A stretch of 64,000 bases of DNA from the NCBI GenBank assembly GCA_947623955.1, contig CANQIP010000006.1, forward strand, positions 1 to 64,000. The letters run 5' to 3'. Every line of letters begins with the position of its first letter. Positions within the stretch are counted from its first letter, which is position 1. A program made the translations under genes and the position numbers. Shown piece by piece: positions 1-9,500 of this stretch. A model generated the notes under the pieces. The model saw nothing but the letters and a program-made list of their open reading frames with translations, searched no databases and was not told the DNA's origin. The DNA is from an uncultured Clostridia bacterium (GTDB taxonomy: Bacteria; Bacillota; Clostridia; UBA1381).

Positions 1-2
1 AC

Positions 3-755
3 GGCTCGATAGATCCGCTGCGCGACATCGAGACGATAAATTTAGAGCTTGTATTTTCCGACGCGGAGATAATCGACAGGCGCATAGAGCGCACGAAAAA
101 GATGATGAAAGGCGACAAGTCGCTCGCGAAGGAACTCGCGCTGTTGGAACGCGTAAAGGCGGCGCTCGAGGACGGTAAGCCTGCAAGAAGTCTCGAATAC
201 GACGAGGACGAGGCGGCAATTATGAAGGAAATCTCGCTTATTTCCATGAAACCCGTTATCTACGCGGCGAACGTCGCGGAGGACGATTTCTCGAAGGGTA
301 TAGAAAACAACGAGTACGTGAACAAGGTAAAAACTCTTGCCGAGAGTGAAGGCTCGGAGGTTATGCCCGTGAGCGCAAGAATTGAAGAAGAAATCGCGCA
401 GCTTGACGGCGACGAAAAGGCGATGTTCCTTGAAGAACTCGGCATGAACGAGTCGGGTCTCGACCGTCTCATAAAGGCGAGCTACACGCTTTTGGGTCTT
501 ATAAGCTACCTCACGGCGGGCGAGCCGGAGGTACGCGCGTGGACTATCACGAAAGGCACGAAAGCTCCGCAGGCTGCCGGTAAAATTCACACCGACTTCG
601 AGCGCGGCTTTATACGCGCCGAGGTCGTACACTACAACGACCTCATGGCTTGCGGTTCAATGACAGCTGCGAAGGAAAAGGGACTTGTCCGCAGCGAGGG
701 CAAGGAGTACGTCATGCAGGACGGCGATATTGTTCTGTTCAGATTTAACGTATGA
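3..755 (+). CDS. ychF: YchF/OLA1-type P-loop ATPase, 3' part
   Basis: C-terminal two thirds of the redox-regulated, ribosome-associated ATPase YchF (Obg family). The frame is already open at base 3, so the start lies left of the window. The first visible residues (SIDPLRDIETINLEL) match the family segment D-P-x-R-D-I-E-x-I-N-x-E-L, and RRIERTKK begins the helical coiled-coil insertion. The C-terminal TGS domain is complete: LTAGEPEVRAWTI followed by HTDFERGFIRAEV, then the usual end FRFNV. The protein ends 29 bases before the next gene on the same strand. YchF binds ATP rather than GTP and influences translation and stress responses in other bacteria; the nucleotide-binding motifs themselves are outside the window. 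Confidence 0.95.
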   Translation, partial: GSIDPLRDIETINLELVFSDAEIIDRRIERTKKMMKGDKSLAKELALLERVKAALEDGKPARSLEYDEDEAAIMKEISLISMKPVIYAANVAEDDFSKGIENNEYVNKVKTLAESEGSEVMPVSARIEEEIAQLDGDEKAMFLEELGMNESGLDRLIKASYTLLGLISYLTAGEPEVRAWTITKGTKAPQAAGKIHTDFERGFIRAEVVHYNDLMACGSMTAAKEKGLVRSEGKEYVMQDGDIVLFRFNV

Positions 756-784
756 TAAATAAGTTCTGAAAGGAAACCTTGAAT

Positions 785-1735
785 ATGCCGAAAATAAGCA
801 TTATCGTTCCATGCCGCAACGAGGCGGAGGCGGCGCCGTATTTTTACGACGCAATCACAAAGCAGTCGGACATTATGCGCGAAAAATACGGAGTTGATTT
901 TGAATATATTTTCGTTGACGACGGCTCAACGGACGACACTCTTTCCGTGGTAAAGGGGTACGCCGCGAAGGACGGACGCGTGAGATACGTGTCTTTTTCG
1001 CGTAATTTCGGCAAGGAGGCGGCTATGCTCGCGGGACTTGAGGCGGCACGCGGCGATTACGTGTCGGTCATGGACGCGGACTTGCAAGACCCGCCGGAGC
1101 TGCTTTGCGAAATGTACGAGGCTATTGTAAACGATGGCTATGACTGCGCAGCCGCGAGACGCGTCACGCGCAAGGGCGAGCCTAAGCTGCGCTCGTTTTT
1201 GTCGCGCCTTTTTTACTCGCTCATCGGTAAAATAGCGAACGCCGACATTGCGGACGGCGCGAGAGACTACCGTCTTATGACGCGTAAGGTCGTTGACGCG
1301 ATAATCTCCATGAAGGAGTACAACAGATTTTCAAAGGGTATTTTCGGCTGGGTAGGCTTTAAAACAAAATGGATAGAATTTGAAAATGCGGAGCGCGTCG
1401 CGGGCGAGACGAAATGGTCGATGTGGAAACTGTTCCTCTACTCGGTGGACGGCATAACGTCATTTTCGACAATGCCGCTTGCCGTGGCGTCCGTTATAGG
1501 TATGCTCATGTGCGTTATCGCGTTCGTTATGATACTCGTCATAATCGCAAAAACCGTTATATGGGGAGACCCTGTCGCGGGCTATCCGTCGCTCGTTTGT
1601 ATTATTTTCTTTGTCGCGGGAGTGCAGACGTTCTGTGTCGGCATAGTCGGACAGTACCTTGCCAAGACGTACATGGAAGTAAAAAATCGCCCCGCGTATA
1701 TAATTAAGGAAGAAGGGGGCGCGGATAAGGAATGA
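785..1735 (+). CDS. GT2 family glycosyltransferase with two C-terminal membrane helices (DPM1/GtrB-like)
   Basis: Probably transfers a sugar from a nucleotide donor to a polyprenyl phosphate on the inner face of the membrane. The N-terminal GT-A domain has the opening ISIIVPCRNE, FVDDGSTDDT, and the metal-binding DADLQDPPE; two hydrophobic helices follow near residues 235-300, as in DPM1/GtrB/YkoT proteins. Two starts are possible: TTG at 779 and ATG at 785. AGGAA at 771-775 is 9 bases before 785 but only 3 before 779, so 785 is chosen. It overlaps the next gene by ATGA. Next to a PIG-V-like membrane enzyme it would supply the lipid-linked sugar that enzyme uses; that pairing is inference. 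Confidence 0.9.
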   Translation: MPKISIIVPCRNEAEAAPYFYDAITKQSDIMREKYGVDFEYIFVDDGSTDDTLSVVKGYAAKDGRVRYVSFSRNFGKEAAMLAGLEAARGDYVSVMDADLQDPPELLCEMYEAIVNDGYDCAAARRVTRKGEPKLRSFLSRLFYSLIGKIANADIADGARDYRLMTRKVVDAIISMKEYNRFSKGIFGWVGFKTKWIEFENAERVAGETKWSMWKLFLYSVDGITSFSTMPLAVASVIGMLMCVIAFVMILVIIAKTVIWGDPVAGYPSLVCIIFFVAGVQTFCVGIVGQYLAKTYMEVKNRPAYIIKEEGGADKE

Positions 1736-3030
1736 TTTTAAGTATTTTGCTGTCGGTTATTATTTTCGCCGCGCTCGCATGGTTTTTGCTGCGTCTCGCG
1801 GGCGAATCGGGCGTTACGCTGCCGCGCGGCAAGGCTGTGGATTTTCTGACCGCGTACAAGTACGGCTCGGACGATGACGAAAAAGACGGCAAATACACGC
1901 TGCTTAAAATATTCCTTTACGCCTTAGCGTTCCGAGTTATTGTATTTATACTCGGCTGGGCTGCGTCTGGTATTTTCAGCGAGGGCGGTGTGCCGTCGTT
2001 TCTCGATTACTGCGAAAAGTGGAATTTATGGGACGCGCCGCACTACCTCGATATAGCGCAGTACGGCTACTCGCACCATTTGGAGGACGGTCAGCATCTG
2101 TTTCTCGTATTCTTCCCGCTCTACCCGCTTGTCGTGAGAATATTCGCTATCGCGCTGCGTAACTATACCATTTCCGCGCTCGTCGTTTCGTTTCTTTCGT
2201 ACAGCGCGGGCTGCGCGCTCATGTATAAGCTTGTAAGAATTGATTACAGCCGCGCCGTTGCAAGAAGGAGCGTTATATTCCTGTCGGTATCGCCGTTCGC
2301 GTTCTTTTTCGGCGGAGTTATGACCGAGGGACTGTTCTTCCTCATCGTCATAGCCACATTCCTCGCGATACGCAGGCATAACTGGCTCGGCGCGGGCGTA
2401 CTCGGCGCGCTCGCGGCACTGACGCGCTCGGTCGGCGTGCTTATGATTATAGTCGCGGCGGTCGAGTGGGTACAATGCGAACGTCCGATTGCGCTTATAC
2501 GCGGAAAAGATTTTAAAAAACTCGGCAAAAAATTTGTTTCGGCGCTGCCGCTGCTTATAATACCTGTAGGCACGCTCGTATATCTCTATATAAATTACCG
2601 CGTCGAGGGTAACGCGTTCGCGTTTATGGAGTACCAAAAGGAGCATTGGTCAATGCAGCTCCAATACTTCGGCAAGACCGTCAATATGCTTGTGTCGCGC
2701 GTGAATATGCAGGAGTCATGGTCGTTTATCGTGTGTATGTTTTTGAGCGATATTGTGTCAATCGTTATTACGGCTGTTTTAACGCTGCTCGCGGTGCGGC
2801 GCACAAGGAGCATGTATACATCCTTTATGCTCATGTACTTTTTCTTTAACGCCGCCGCGTCGTGGCCATTGAGCCTTAACCGCTATATGTCGTGCATATT
2901 TCCGGCGGCATGGGTGCTCGCCTCGCTTACTGAAAAACGAAAAAACGCGGTGGAGCTTATCACGGTATGCTCAGCCGCGCTGTTTGGGATTTTCCTCGCG
3001 GGGTATCTGACGGGGCATTCGATTATGTAA
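1732..3030 (+). CDS. PIG-V-like polytopic membrane mannosyltransferase
   Basis: Integral membrane protein of 432 residues with about ten hydrophobic segments. The loop WDAPHYLDIAQYGY followed by FFPLYPLVVRIF is typical of the PIG-V/COG5542 family, GT-C enzymes that move mannose or another hexose from a lipid-phosphate carrier to an acceptor on the outer face. The conserved W-D-x-x-H-Y motif holds the acidic residue thought to act in catalysis. The start overlaps the stop of the upstream GT2 gene (ATGA), so translation is coupled. The residues 35-50 region is charged and cytoplasmic. The acceptor cannot be inferred. A bidirectional terminator follows directly. Confidence 0.85.
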   Translation: MILSILLSVIIFAALAWFLLRLAGESGVTLPRGKAVDFLTAYKYGSDDDEKDGKYTLLKIFLYALAFRVIVFILGWAASGIFSEGGVPSFLDYCEKWNLWDAPHYLDIAQYGYSHHLEDGQHLFLVFFPLYPLVVRIFAIALRNYTISALVVSFLSYSAGCALMYKLVRIDYSRAVARRSVIFLSVSPFAFFFGGVMTEGLFFLIVIATFLAIRRHNWLGAGVLGALAALTRSVGVLMIIVAAVEWVQCERPIALIRGKDFKKLGKKFVSALPLLIIPVGTLVYLYINYRVEGNAFAFMEYQKEHWSMQLQYFGKTVNMLVSRVNMQESWSFIVCMFLSDIVSIVITAVLTLLAVRRTRSMYTSFMLMYFFFNAAASWPLSLNRYMSCIFPAAWVLASLTEKRKNAVELITVCSAALFGIFLAGYLTGHSIM

Positions 3031-3033
3031 AGA

Positions 3034-3057
3034 AAAAGCGTCCTTTTGGACGCTTTT
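3034..3057. terminator. Bidirectional rho-independent terminator
   Basis: Perfect 10-bp inverted repeat AAAAGCGTCC / GGACGCTTTT with a TTTT loop between two convergent genes; T-runs lie on both sides. Confidence 0.85.
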
Positions 3058-3688
3058 AACATTTTCCTTTGCTTTTGCATACCTCGCCGACGGGGCAAAT
3101 ATCGCATTTGGGGTTACGCGCCGTGCAGCAAGCCCGACCGTGCGCCACAAATCGGTGGCACGTCGCAAGCTGATACTCGCCTGGGATCAGCTTTTGAAGG
3201 TCGTATTCGACCTTTGTCGGGTCGTCGTTCGACGTGAGACCTATGCGTTTCGCGATACGCTTGCAGTGCGTGTCCACAACAACGGCGGGCTTGCCGAAAA
3301 TGTCGCCGAGAACAAGGTTCGCGGTCTTTCTGCCCGTACCGGCAAGACTTGTGAGATCCTCCATAGTGTCAGGCACTTCACCGCCGTACACAGCCAGAAT
3401 GCGGCGGCAGCACTCTATGATGTTACGCGCCTTGTTGCGGTAAAAGCCGCACGATTTAATATCGTCGCAAAGCTCGTCGTAATCGGCGTTCGCGAAGTCC
3501 TCGGCTGTTTTGTATTTTTTGAACAAGTCCTTCGTCACTATGTTGACGCGCGCGTCGGTGCACTGCGCCGAAAGCTGCGTCGCGATGAGCATTTGGAGTG
3601 GCGTGTCGTATTCGAGCGTGCATTTCACGTTCGGGTACGCCTTCTCGAGAAGAATTCGCGCTCGTTCCGCGCGTTCTTTTTTTGTCAT
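3056..3688 (-). CDS. nth: Endonuclease III
   Basis: DNA glycosylase/AP lyase that removes oxidised pyrimidines in base excision repair. 210 residues, the normal length. The helix-hairpin-helix LAGTGRKTANLVL carries the catalytic lysine, and VVDTHCKRIAKRIGL carries the catalytic aspartate. The C-terminus has the iron-sulfur loop C-x6-C-x2-C-x5-C (CTARNPKC, CDIC, CPVGEVC). The start has GGGAGG eight bases upstream. Its own promoter lies at 3721-3749. The cysteine in DTHC, where many homologues have valine, is a small oddity. Confidence 0.96.
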   Translation of the reverse strand: MTKKERAERARILLEKAYPNVKCTLEYDTPLQMLIATQLSAQCTDARVNIVTKDLFKKYKTAEDFANADYDELCDDIKSCGFYRNKARNIIECCRRILAVYGGEVPDTMEDLTSLAGTGRKTANLVLGDIFGKPAVVVDTHCKRIAKRIGLTSNDDPTKVEYDLQKLIPGEYQLATCHRFVAHGRACCTARNPKCDICPVGEVCKSKGKC

Positions 3689-3720
3689 GTCCGCCGCCTC
3701 CCTTTTGCGTTTCTGACATT

Positions 3721-3749
3721 ATTCTATCATATTTCTCACATTTCGTCAA
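3721..3749 (-). promoter_or_regulatory. Sigma-A promoter of nth
   Basis: On the minus strand TTGACG, 17-bp spacer, TAGAAT (-35 at 3744-3749, -10 at 3721-3726), about 30 bases before the nth start. Confidence 0.7.
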
Positions 3750-3766
3750 TCTGTAAAGGGAAATTT

Positions 3767-3790
3767 GCGGGCGACTGCAAGGGTCGCCCG
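3767..3790. repeat. Short palindromic repeat, copy 1 of 3
   Basis: GCGGGCGAC and GTCGCCC form a perfect hairpin over a TGCAAGG loop. The outer bases resemble two other palindromes at 11386-11403 and 24867-24891 (shared form TAGGGGCG ... CGCCCGCAAA). Lies between nth and the stalk-domain gene. Confidence 0.6.
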
Positions 3791-3800
3791 TATAACCCAC

Positions 3801-4946
3801 TTATTCCTCCGCGCTCCACATCACGGTATTCGACTCATCCACGTAATTTACCGGCACGTCATGTCTTCTCACATCGACCGCCTCAACATCGTCAATCAAA
3901 TACGTTCCGTCCGCCTGCGCAGCCATTCTGATAAGCACGTCTCTTTCGGCATAATCGTCGGAAATTTCCGCGTCCACATATATGTTGCCGTCGGTGTACA
4001 TATTTATCGCCCGCACCGTTACAAGCTCCGCGCGCGGCTCGTAGAACAGCATATCGTTGTTGAATTGACTTTCCAAAAATTCCGCCGTGCCGCACGCACG
4101 CGCCGCCGCGTCACCGTTCGCAAACGCAGTGAAAAACCGTTCCGTAACGTCATAGCACGCCGTTGTCATATCTTCATAGTTATCGTAAATCGCGCGGCTT
4201 TCATAATCGTTTATCGCGGTCGGTTTCGTCCAATCGGTATTTACCGTCACGGTCATGGTACTTTCGTCAAACGTCACCGCACCCTTGTAGTACGTATCGT
4301 GCGCACCGTCGTTCCACTTCACGTTGTTTGTACCGCCTATGATATTAGCCACGGCGCGTATCGGCAAATACGCGCGTCCGTCGATAAGCGCGGGCGGCGT
4401 GAACGTGTAGCCGTCAGAATATTCCTTTGAGCCGAGCTGGCAGTATTCGGTTCTGCCCGCGGGCGATACCATTTCGATTATCGGCATATTCGCGTTCAGC
4501 CGTTCCGTCGCGCCGTACATGTACTTATCCGTTTCGGTTTTAACAAGTTCCTCGCCCCACGAATAGCTTGGGAAATCGACGCCGCCCGTTCTGTCGGCGT
4601 ACTTCGACTTGTCAACGTCGTAATGAACCGTAAAGCCGAGCGACTCGAACGTTTCGCGCAGCGGCACGTAAAAGCTATCGTTGTGCGTCGCCTTTTGACT
4701 TGCGATGTGGATTATGTCGATGCCTTGACTTTTGCCGTCCGCAATCAGCGTGCCGTTTTTAATGTCAAGCCCGTCAATCGACGCGAACGCTATCGTCGCG
4801 AACGCTGCCGCCGCCGTGAGTGCGGCTGCCGCTGCGGCAGCAGTTCGGCGTGAAAACGCGCCCGCGCCCGCGCGCATTTTTATGAACCGCGCCTGTAATT
4901 GCCGCGCCGACGCACTCATGTGCGTTGTGTAAAATATTTTAAACAT
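3801..4946 (-). CDS. Stalk (copper amine oxidase N-like) domain protein; probable C-terminal half of a split BlaR1-like sensor
   Basis: 381 residues. The first 35 residues (FYTTHMSASARQLQARF) look like the stretch that follows the M56 peptidase core in clostridial BlaR1-like proteins (form TTxMSxxxKQLKxRF), followed by one membrane helix rich in alanine (about residues 34-56). The rest is extracytoplasmic and holds a copper-amine-oxidase N-terminal fold: FYVPLRETFESLGF and AYLPIRAVANIIGG are the paired 'PLR' half-repeats, and a final region of about 110 residues is unassigned. It has its own AAAGGAGG nine bases before the ATG. The preceding gene is the M56 peptidase, separated only by a palindromic mobile element (4990-5105). 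In related Firmicutes these two parts form one protein, so I infer a split that left two translated halves. Confidence 0.75.
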   Translation of the reverse strand: MFKIFYTTHMSASARQLQARFIKMRAGAGAFSRRTAAAAAAALTAAAAFATIAFASIDGLDIKNGTLIADGKSQGIDIIHIASQKATHNDSFYVPLRETFESLGFTVHYDVDKSKYADRTGGVDFPSYSWGEELVKTETDKYMYGATERLNANMPIIEMVSPAGRTEYCQLGSKEYSDGYTFTPPALIDGRAYLPIRAVANIIGGTNNVKWNDGAHDTYYKGAVTFDESTMTVTVNTDWTKPTAINDYESRAIYDNYEDMTTACYDVTERFFTAFANGDAAARACGTAEFLESQFNNDMLFYEPRAELVTVRAINMYTDGNIYVDAEISDDYAERDVLIRMAAQADGTYLIDDVEAVDVRRHDVPVNYVDESNTVMWSAEE

Positions 4947-4989
4947 TGCGTGTATCCTCCTTTTATCTGTCGTTTGGGGTGCGGCATGA

Positions 4990-5105
4990 GCCTCCCTTGT
5001 TAAAGGGAGGGGGACCGCCGAAGGCGGTGGAGGGATTCAGTATAAAAATCAAAAAGGAATCCCCCAGTCACGCTACGCGTGACAGCCCCCTTTGACAAGG
5101 GGGGC
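4990..5105. mobile_element. MITE-like palindromic element, copy 1
   Basis: 116-bp element with imperfect terminal inverted repeats of about 48 bp. Left end GCCTCCCTTGTTAAAGGGAG, right end complement GCCCCCCTTGTCAAAGGGGG; each end is itself a hairpin and each carries an inner hairpin (CCGCCGAAGGCGG; GTCACGCTACGCGTGAC). No open reading frame. It has the same plan as the elements at 24580-24712 and 24738-24850. No clear target-site duplication is visible. It sits between the M56 core and its probable C-terminal half. Confidence 0.75.
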
Positions 5106-5147
5106 CTTTCATATGAGCGTCCTCGACAGCCCGCCCGCACGCCCAAA

Positions 5148-5987
5148 TTATCTACCCTTTTCCAACATATTCAAAATTGTCTCCATATAAATCCGCCGAT
5201 GCGCGTCGTCCATGCCGTCAATCACAGCCATGTCGCACGCGACCTCGCACGCCTCGCTAATATTCGCGGTCAAAAGGTACGCGAACGGATTGAACCAGTG
5301 CGCCGCGTTCACAAACATCATGAACCACTTGATAAGTAGGTCACCGTGTCTGTAATGCGTAAGCTCGTGGCGGAACACCATTTCCTCCGCATCCGTGTCC
5401 ATACCCCCGTCGGGTATGTACACGACGGGGAACAGCGTTCCGACAAGCATCGGCGACCGTGCGCCGTGCAAGATACGCACTCGTATTTTCCGCCGTATTC
5501 CGAGTTCCTTTTTCACGCGCTCAAAGCTTTCCCTTTTATCCAAATCTACGCTTGCGCGGCGTTTTCTTATAAGAAACACCGCGTAGCTTAAAACCGACGC
5601 CGCCGCGAACACGCACGCTCCGCCGAGCCACACATACGCGGCGAGGTCGTAAAGGCGCACGCTCCTTCCCCGCGGCAGCGCGACCTCGCGGTACTCCATC
5701 GGCGTGTCCTCTATCACTACCGTTTTTGGGTCAAAATCCGCGTTCGGCGCGGCAGCGTCCGATTGTACTTCATTCGGAACGTTTTGCGGCGCAAGACGCT
5801 CAAAACCCTGTCTCGGCACAAACCGCCAGAACGGCAAAAGCATCACGACAGCCGCGATTATCCATAAGTTCCGCTGCCACATCGCGGGAAATTTCCGCAT
5901 CGCGAGTGGTTTTAGGGCGAGCAAAATAAGCGTCGCACATGCGCCCGCCGCGCTCAAAAGCAGCACCGTCTTAAAAATTTCAAACAT
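5148..5987 (-). CDS. BlaR1-like M56 family metallopeptidase, probably truncated
   Basis: Membrane sensor-protease that would cleave or inactivate its partner repressor BlaI. Membrane helices lie near residues 9-27, 40-57 and 117-141. The cytoplasmic zinc-protease core has HELTH at residues 207-211 and the third ligand in SEACEVACD (about 245-252). The protein stops at residue 279, just after the peptidase core (NMLEKGR), where complete family members continue into another helix and an extracytoplasmic sensor domain. That missing part looks like the next gene, on the far side of a palindromic element. It starts 13 bases after the BlaI gene, so the two share a transcript. Its ligand need not be a beta-lactam: no beta-lactamase gene is in the window. 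Confidence 0.85.
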   Translation of the reverse strand: MFEIFKTVLLLSAAGACATLILLALKPLAMRKFPAMWQRNLWIIAAVVMLLPFWRFVPRQGFERLAPQNVPNEVQSDAAAPNADFDPKTVVIEDTPMEYREVALPRGRSVRLYDLAAYVWLGGACVFAAASVLSYAVFLIRKRRASVDLDKRESFERVKKELGIRRKIRVRILHGARSPMLVGTLFPVVYIPDGGMDTDAEEMVFRHELTHYRHGDLLIKWFMMFVNAAHWFNPFAYLLTANISEACEVACDMAVIDGMDDAHRRIYMETILNMLEKGR

Positions 5988-6000
5988 ACCCTTCTCCTGC

Positions 6001-6375
6001 TTAATCGTCCTTGCCGTCGATTATTTTTCGCAGATTTTCGATTTCGTCATGCGAAATTTCACGGCTTTCAAACAGCGACGCGACAAGATTGCCGACCGAG
6101 CCGTTATAAAGCTTTGACAAAAACGATTTCGTTTCGCTCATGCTGTAATCCTTCTTATCCAGCACCGCGTAGTATAAATTCGACTTGCCCTTTCTCTCGT
6201 ATGACACGACTCCCTTTTCGCAAAGGCGGACAAGCAGGGTACCCACTGTGTTCCTCGTCCACTTGTTATCGGAGGAGAGCGATTTTAAAATTTCGCCGAG
6301 CGAAAGCGGAGCGTCCGTTTCCCACAGAATTTTCATCACCTCGTACTCCGATTCGGTAACGGTTTGTCTTGCCAT
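6001..6375 (-). CDS. blaI: BlaI/MecI family transcriptional repressor
   Basis: 124-residue winged-helix repressor. The N-terminal DNA-binding domain (QTVTESEYEVMKILWETDAP, then WTRNTVGTLLVRLCEKGVV) matches the BlaI/MecI/CopY family, and the C-terminal half is the helical dimerisation region cleaved or displaced in response to the M56 sensor. AGGAGGTG lies just before the ATG. The promoter upstream contains two operator-like dyads that match the family's GAC-TACA-nn-TGTA-GTC pattern, so it most likely represses itself and the sensor gene. The regulated target outside this operon is unknown. Confidence 0.93.
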   Translation of the reverse strand: MARQTVTESEYEVMKILWETDAPLSLGEILKSLSSDNKWTRNTVGTLLVRLCEKGVVSYERKGKSNLYYAVLDKKDYSMSETKSFLSKLYNGSVGNLVASLFESREISHDEIENLRKIIDGKDD

Positions 6376-6395
6376 AATATCACCTCCTGTTTTAA

Positions 6396-6448
6396 GACTA
6401 CCACTGTGGTCATAATTTTATTATACGCCTACATTTGTGGTCTGTCAA
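6396..6448 (-). promoter_or_regulatory. blaI promoter with two BlaI-type operators
   Basis: On the minus strand a consensus promoter: TTGACA (6443-6448), 17-bp spacer, TATAAT (6420-6425). Operator 1, GACTACCACTGTGGTC at 6396-6411, covers the transcription start. Operator 2, CCTACATTTGTGGTC at 6428-6442, fills the -35/-10 spacer exactly. The geometry would block RNA polymerase completely when both are bound. Confidence 0.85.
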
Positions 6449-6486
6449 GTATTTTGTCAAAATTTTTTCTCGTGCATATTGATGTA

Positions 6487-6515
6487 TTGATTTTTGGGTG
6501 AAAATGAAATATAAT
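6487..6515 (+). promoter_or_regulatory. Sigma-A promoter of the PL11 lyase gene
   Basis: TTGATT (6487-6492), 17-bp spacer, TATAAT (6510-6515), 48 bases before the ATG at 6563. No catabolite-repression box is obvious. Confidence 0.75.
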
Positions 6516-6562
6516 ATAGGTTAGGTTAAAAACGGAATGAATAAATAAGAAAGGATGATATT

Positions 6563-9500
6563 ATGAACAAAAAATTTATCGCGTTTCTCGCGGCTTTGGC
6601 AATCGCCGCGTCGTGCACGCCGGCGTTCGCGCAGTACGAGCAGTACACGGGCGCGGAGGCGGACGGTATGACGCTCGGTCACTACACCGACGAGTTTAAG
6701 GCTGCCGACAGAGAAGAGACCGAAAAGCTATACGAGAGCCGCCCTAAGAACGAAAGACGGTTCGAGTACCTCACGCGCGGACTTGTTGCCGTTCCGGGCA
6801 GCGGCGGTATACTCGTAAGCTGGCGTTTCCTCGGCACAGACTCCGACAGTCTTTGCTACAACCTCTACAGAAACGGCGAAAAGCTGAATAACGAGCCGAT
6901 AAACGCGTCGAGTTATTTTGACATTAACGCGCCGGAAGGCTCAAAATATGAGCTCAGAGAGGTCGTGGACGGTGCGGAGAACGGCGTTACGACGGAAACG
7001 ACCGCGTGGGATAAAGACCATATAGCCTTCAAGATTGAGGATCGCGAGGGATATAACGTTGACGACGGAACGGTAGGCGATCTCGACGGGGATGGTGAGT
7101 TTGAGGTTATTCTCCGCCGTATCCCGAGTATGGACACGACTAAGGAACGCACGGCGTACCCACTTATCGAGGCGTATAAAACGGACGGTACGCATATGTG
7201 GACGATCGACATCGGCCCCAACGAAATCAATGAGCATGACATAAACATGATGGTCTATGATTTTAACGGCGACGGTAAATCCGAGGTCGTTATGCGCTCG
7301 TTCGAGGGTACTGTTGACGGCGCGGGCAACGAGATAGGCGACACGAACGGCGACGGTAAAACGGATTACACGAAAGACGCGAACAATCTCGCTATTTTCC
7401 AGGACAGACAGTATGTTGTTTCAACGCCCGAGTTCCTGTCGGTATACGACGGAGAGACGGGCGCGGAGCTTGACAGAACGGATTTGCTCCCCGTAAAAGA
7501 GCCGCTTTCGGAGTGGTCGTACAACTACACCGACACCGGCAGACTTACAAAACGCGCAAGCCATTACCTGTTCGGTCTCGCATACCTTGACGGGGTTACG
7601 CCGAGCGTCGTAATGGTGCGCGGCGCGTGGGATAATGTCCGCGCGGCGGCGTGGCACCTCGACGAGAACGGCAAGTTCGTCGTTGACTGGCAGTGCCTCA
7701 CGCCGAACAAAGCCGACGACGACAGTATCTGGGGCGCGTGGAACCACAACATGACAGTAGCCGACGTTGACTTTGACGGTAAGGACGAGATTTTGTCGGG
7801 TCCCGCCGCGATAGACCACGACGGCACGCAGATGTACGCAACAAAGGCTTACGACAACGACGGTAAGGCGCAGAAGCTCCTTCACGGCGACGCGTTCGAC
7901 GTTGCAAAGATGGATCCCGATTTTGACGGCTACCTCGTTTGGGCTTGTCACGAGAACCACCCGCTGATGGCGAACACCGATCTGCACGACGCACGTACCG
8001 GTCAGGTGGCGTGGGGCTACGGCAAGAACAAGGACACCGGCAGGAGCCGTGCGGGCGACATCGACCCGACTCACAAGGGCTACGAGGTATGGGCGTCAAC
8101 GGCACAGAACCCGTCCACGTTTAAGGACGAGAGAATAACCGACAGCGTGTGGAACGAAATTTCGTTCAGAAATCCCGACGGCTCGGAGGCAACGGTAAAT
8201 TGTCTGCCCGTAAACTTCAAGGTTTACTGGGACGGTGATTTGCTTAGCGAGTTCCTCGACGATGTTTCCGTTTCAAAGTGGAACTGGGAGGATAAGACGG
8301 TCGATATTCTCATGACTGCCGACGGCTGCGCGTCAAACAGCGGCACGAAAGCCGTACCGTGCGCCGCTGCGGATATTTTCGGCGACTGGCGCGATGAAAT
8401 AATCTGGAAAACAAAGGATGAAAAGGAAATATGGATTTATTCGACAGCTATCCCCACGTCGTACAAAATCCCGACACTTATGCACGATTCCTTCTACAGA
8501 GCGTCGATCGCGATGCAGAACAATCACTACAACCAGCCCGCGAACGTTAGCTACTACCTCGGCGCGGAAACGACCGAAGTACCGGTATTCGAGGGCTACG
8601 TTATGAAGGACGGCGAAAAGCTTACAAATCCCGATTTGACGGGTACGCATCAGACGTACAAGATAACCGGCACGAATCCGGGCACGTTCAGCATGAAGCT
8701 GCTCGCCGACAGTCCGAACGCTATTGTCGGAAATGACATTGTTAAGATAGATCCCGAGGACGACAAGGTCGTGCCGACGATAATTGACGGCAGAACGCTT
8801 GTACCCGTACGCTTTATCGCGGAAAACCTTGGCATGACCGTTGACTGGAACGGCGACACACGCGAGGTCGGTTTTACGGGTAACGGCTACAGTGTAAAAA
8901 TGACGCTCGACAAGGCGGAATACACTGTAAACGACAAGCCGTACACGCTCGACGTTCCCGCAGCCTCAATAAACGACAGGACGATGATACCGCTGCGCGC
9001 TATGGCTGAGGCGGTCGGTATGCAGGTCGAGTGGGACGGCGACAGAAAGCTCATCTACCTCGGCAAGCACGCGTTCTACGACAAGGACGAGTCCGACAGG
9101 TACGTGGAGGGTATGAAAACGGGTACGATCCCGACTCCCGCGCCCGAGGCAACGCCCGAGCCCACACCCGACCCGTCGCTTACGGCTGAGCATACGGAGT
9201 ACACCGACGGCGACGGCAATACGTGGAACATATATGTTGACGAGGATTTTGAAAGCTACAGCGCGGGCGACGCCGCAGGCTGGGCAGGCACAAAGCCCGC
9301 CCCGCTTGACAGCATAGGCGTAATGAAAAGCGGCGGCAGTAATGTAATGGCAATATCAGGCTCGTCGAAGGGTAACAGAAACGCCGTGTACACAGCTCCG
9401 TTCGCGATGAAGGACAATGCGCTTATCGAATTTGACTGGATGCCCGGCGAGTGTACCGGCGGAACGTCGTACGGCGAAATCCGTCTCGCGGATGAAAGCG

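Noticed and set aside
2026-2646. Long antisense frames opposite PIG-V, PL11, glyA, YpeB and other genes.
   Set aside because: They are shadows caused by codon bias; their products are Arg/His/Val-rich without domains or ribosome sites.
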